DNA of 64,000 nt, from the NCBI GenBank assembly GCA_903895695.1, contig CAITUY010000152.1, positions 27,841 through 91,840 of the forward strand, in the 5' to 3' direction. Every line of letters begins with the position of its first letter. The stretch's first letter is position 1. The translations under genes and the position numbers were made by a program. Below the pieces are notes generated by a model. The model was not told the DNA's origin. It did not search any database and saw nothing but the letters and a program-made list of their open reading frames with translations. Of the stretch, positions 63,932-64,000 are shown piece after piece. The DNA is from an uncultured bacterium (GTDB taxonomy: Bacteria > Verrucomicrobiota > Kiritimatiellia > CAIKKV01 > CAITUY01).

Positions 63932-63999
63932 CACCAATTATGGCGCAACCATCACCCAGCTCACCCGCCCTTCGGTAACCTTTTATTCTGGCGCAACTC
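63922..63999. repeat. IS right end: inner and outer repeat copies
   Basis: Inverted copies of the left-end core end at 63950 (inner, with one mismatch in the last base) and at 63999 (outer). They are 49 bp apart at their ends. Confidence 0.9.
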
Positions 64000-64000
64000 G

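Larger units (their letters stand above)
62691..63999 (+). mobile_element. Insertion sequence with doubled terminal inverted repeats
   Basis: About 1.31 kb. The outer ends are 62691-62720 and 63969-63999, sharing GAGTTGCGCCA at the tips and TTACCGAAGG inside, 9-10 nt apart. A second, inner pair at 62749-62777 and 63922-63950 has the same TTGCGCCA-N9-TTACCGAAG core and matches itself almost perfectly. One rve-type transposase gene lies between. The window stops one base after the right end, so any target duplication cannot be read. Family not assigned. Confidence 0.85.

Overview
This is a GC-rich bacterial chromosome segment with tightly packed genes and many 4-bp ATGA start/stop overlaps. No rRNA, tRNA or CRISPR array was found. 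The gene content points to the PVC group (Planctomycetota/Verrucomicrobiota/Kiritimatiellota/Lentisphaerota): a MoxR-DUF58-vWA-coiled-coil-prenyltransferase-repeat operon, glycoside-hydrolase-like barrel proteins beside a UroD-like methyltransferase, and heptamer repeats that read as HWSLVIG-type peptides. This placement is inferred from gene content; there is no marker gene sequence to settle it.

Layout. (1) 87-13051, plus strand: a carbohydrate-oriented accessory block. It holds a secreted GH3 beta-glycosidase, a GNAT acetyltransferase, a UroD/corrinoid-methyltransferase-like protein, two related barrel proteins with a CxCxxC motif, an exported PqaA-type alpha/beta hydrolase with an EF-hand, a GT39-like membrane protein and a CrtI-like FAD oxidoreductase. 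(2) 13275-20692, minus strand: a restriction-modification island in the order Mod methyltransferase, DUF1016/PDDEXK nuclease, Res helicase-nuclease. A cluster of short palindromes with related cores fills the leader of the DUF1016 gene. (3) 21047-29030: two B12-binding-type radical SAM enzymes and a NodB lipoprotein on the plus strand. They face a minus-strand unit of acyl carrier protein, HxxxD condensation-type acyltransferase, AMP ligase and SAM methyltransferase. This looks like a small lipid or secondary-metabolite pathway that I cannot name. (4) 29131-30597: an APC amino acid permease. (5) 30959-45048, plus strand: MoxR ATPase, DUF58 protein, two large membrane vWA-type proteins, a 1728-residue membrane protein with a very long Ala/Gln/Glu coiled coil, and a prenyltransferase-repeat protein. 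(6) 45061-57000: rlmN (its 3' end carries a MITE-like element), a VOC protein, an SDR, a PAS-PAS-SpoIIE phosphatase, a minus-strand nucleoside-salvage operon (deoA, punA, cdd, cca, nucleotidyltransferase), a PH-domain protein, an exported unknown protein and panD. (7) 57018-62485, minus strand: the housekeeping run coaE, rho, tig, clpP, clpX. (8) 62691-63999: an insertion sequence whose ends carry doubled terminal repeats.

The most notable non-genic structure is a set of at least seven arrays of degenerate 7-bp tandem repeats between 29 and 60.4 kb. Each array has its own word, and all sit at gene boundaries. In two places the repeats supply the start codon or N-terminus of a gene (the prenyltransferase-repeat protein and punA). 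The palindrome family around the DUF1016 nuclease and the MITE that rewrote the end of rlmN are the other two signals I would follow up first.
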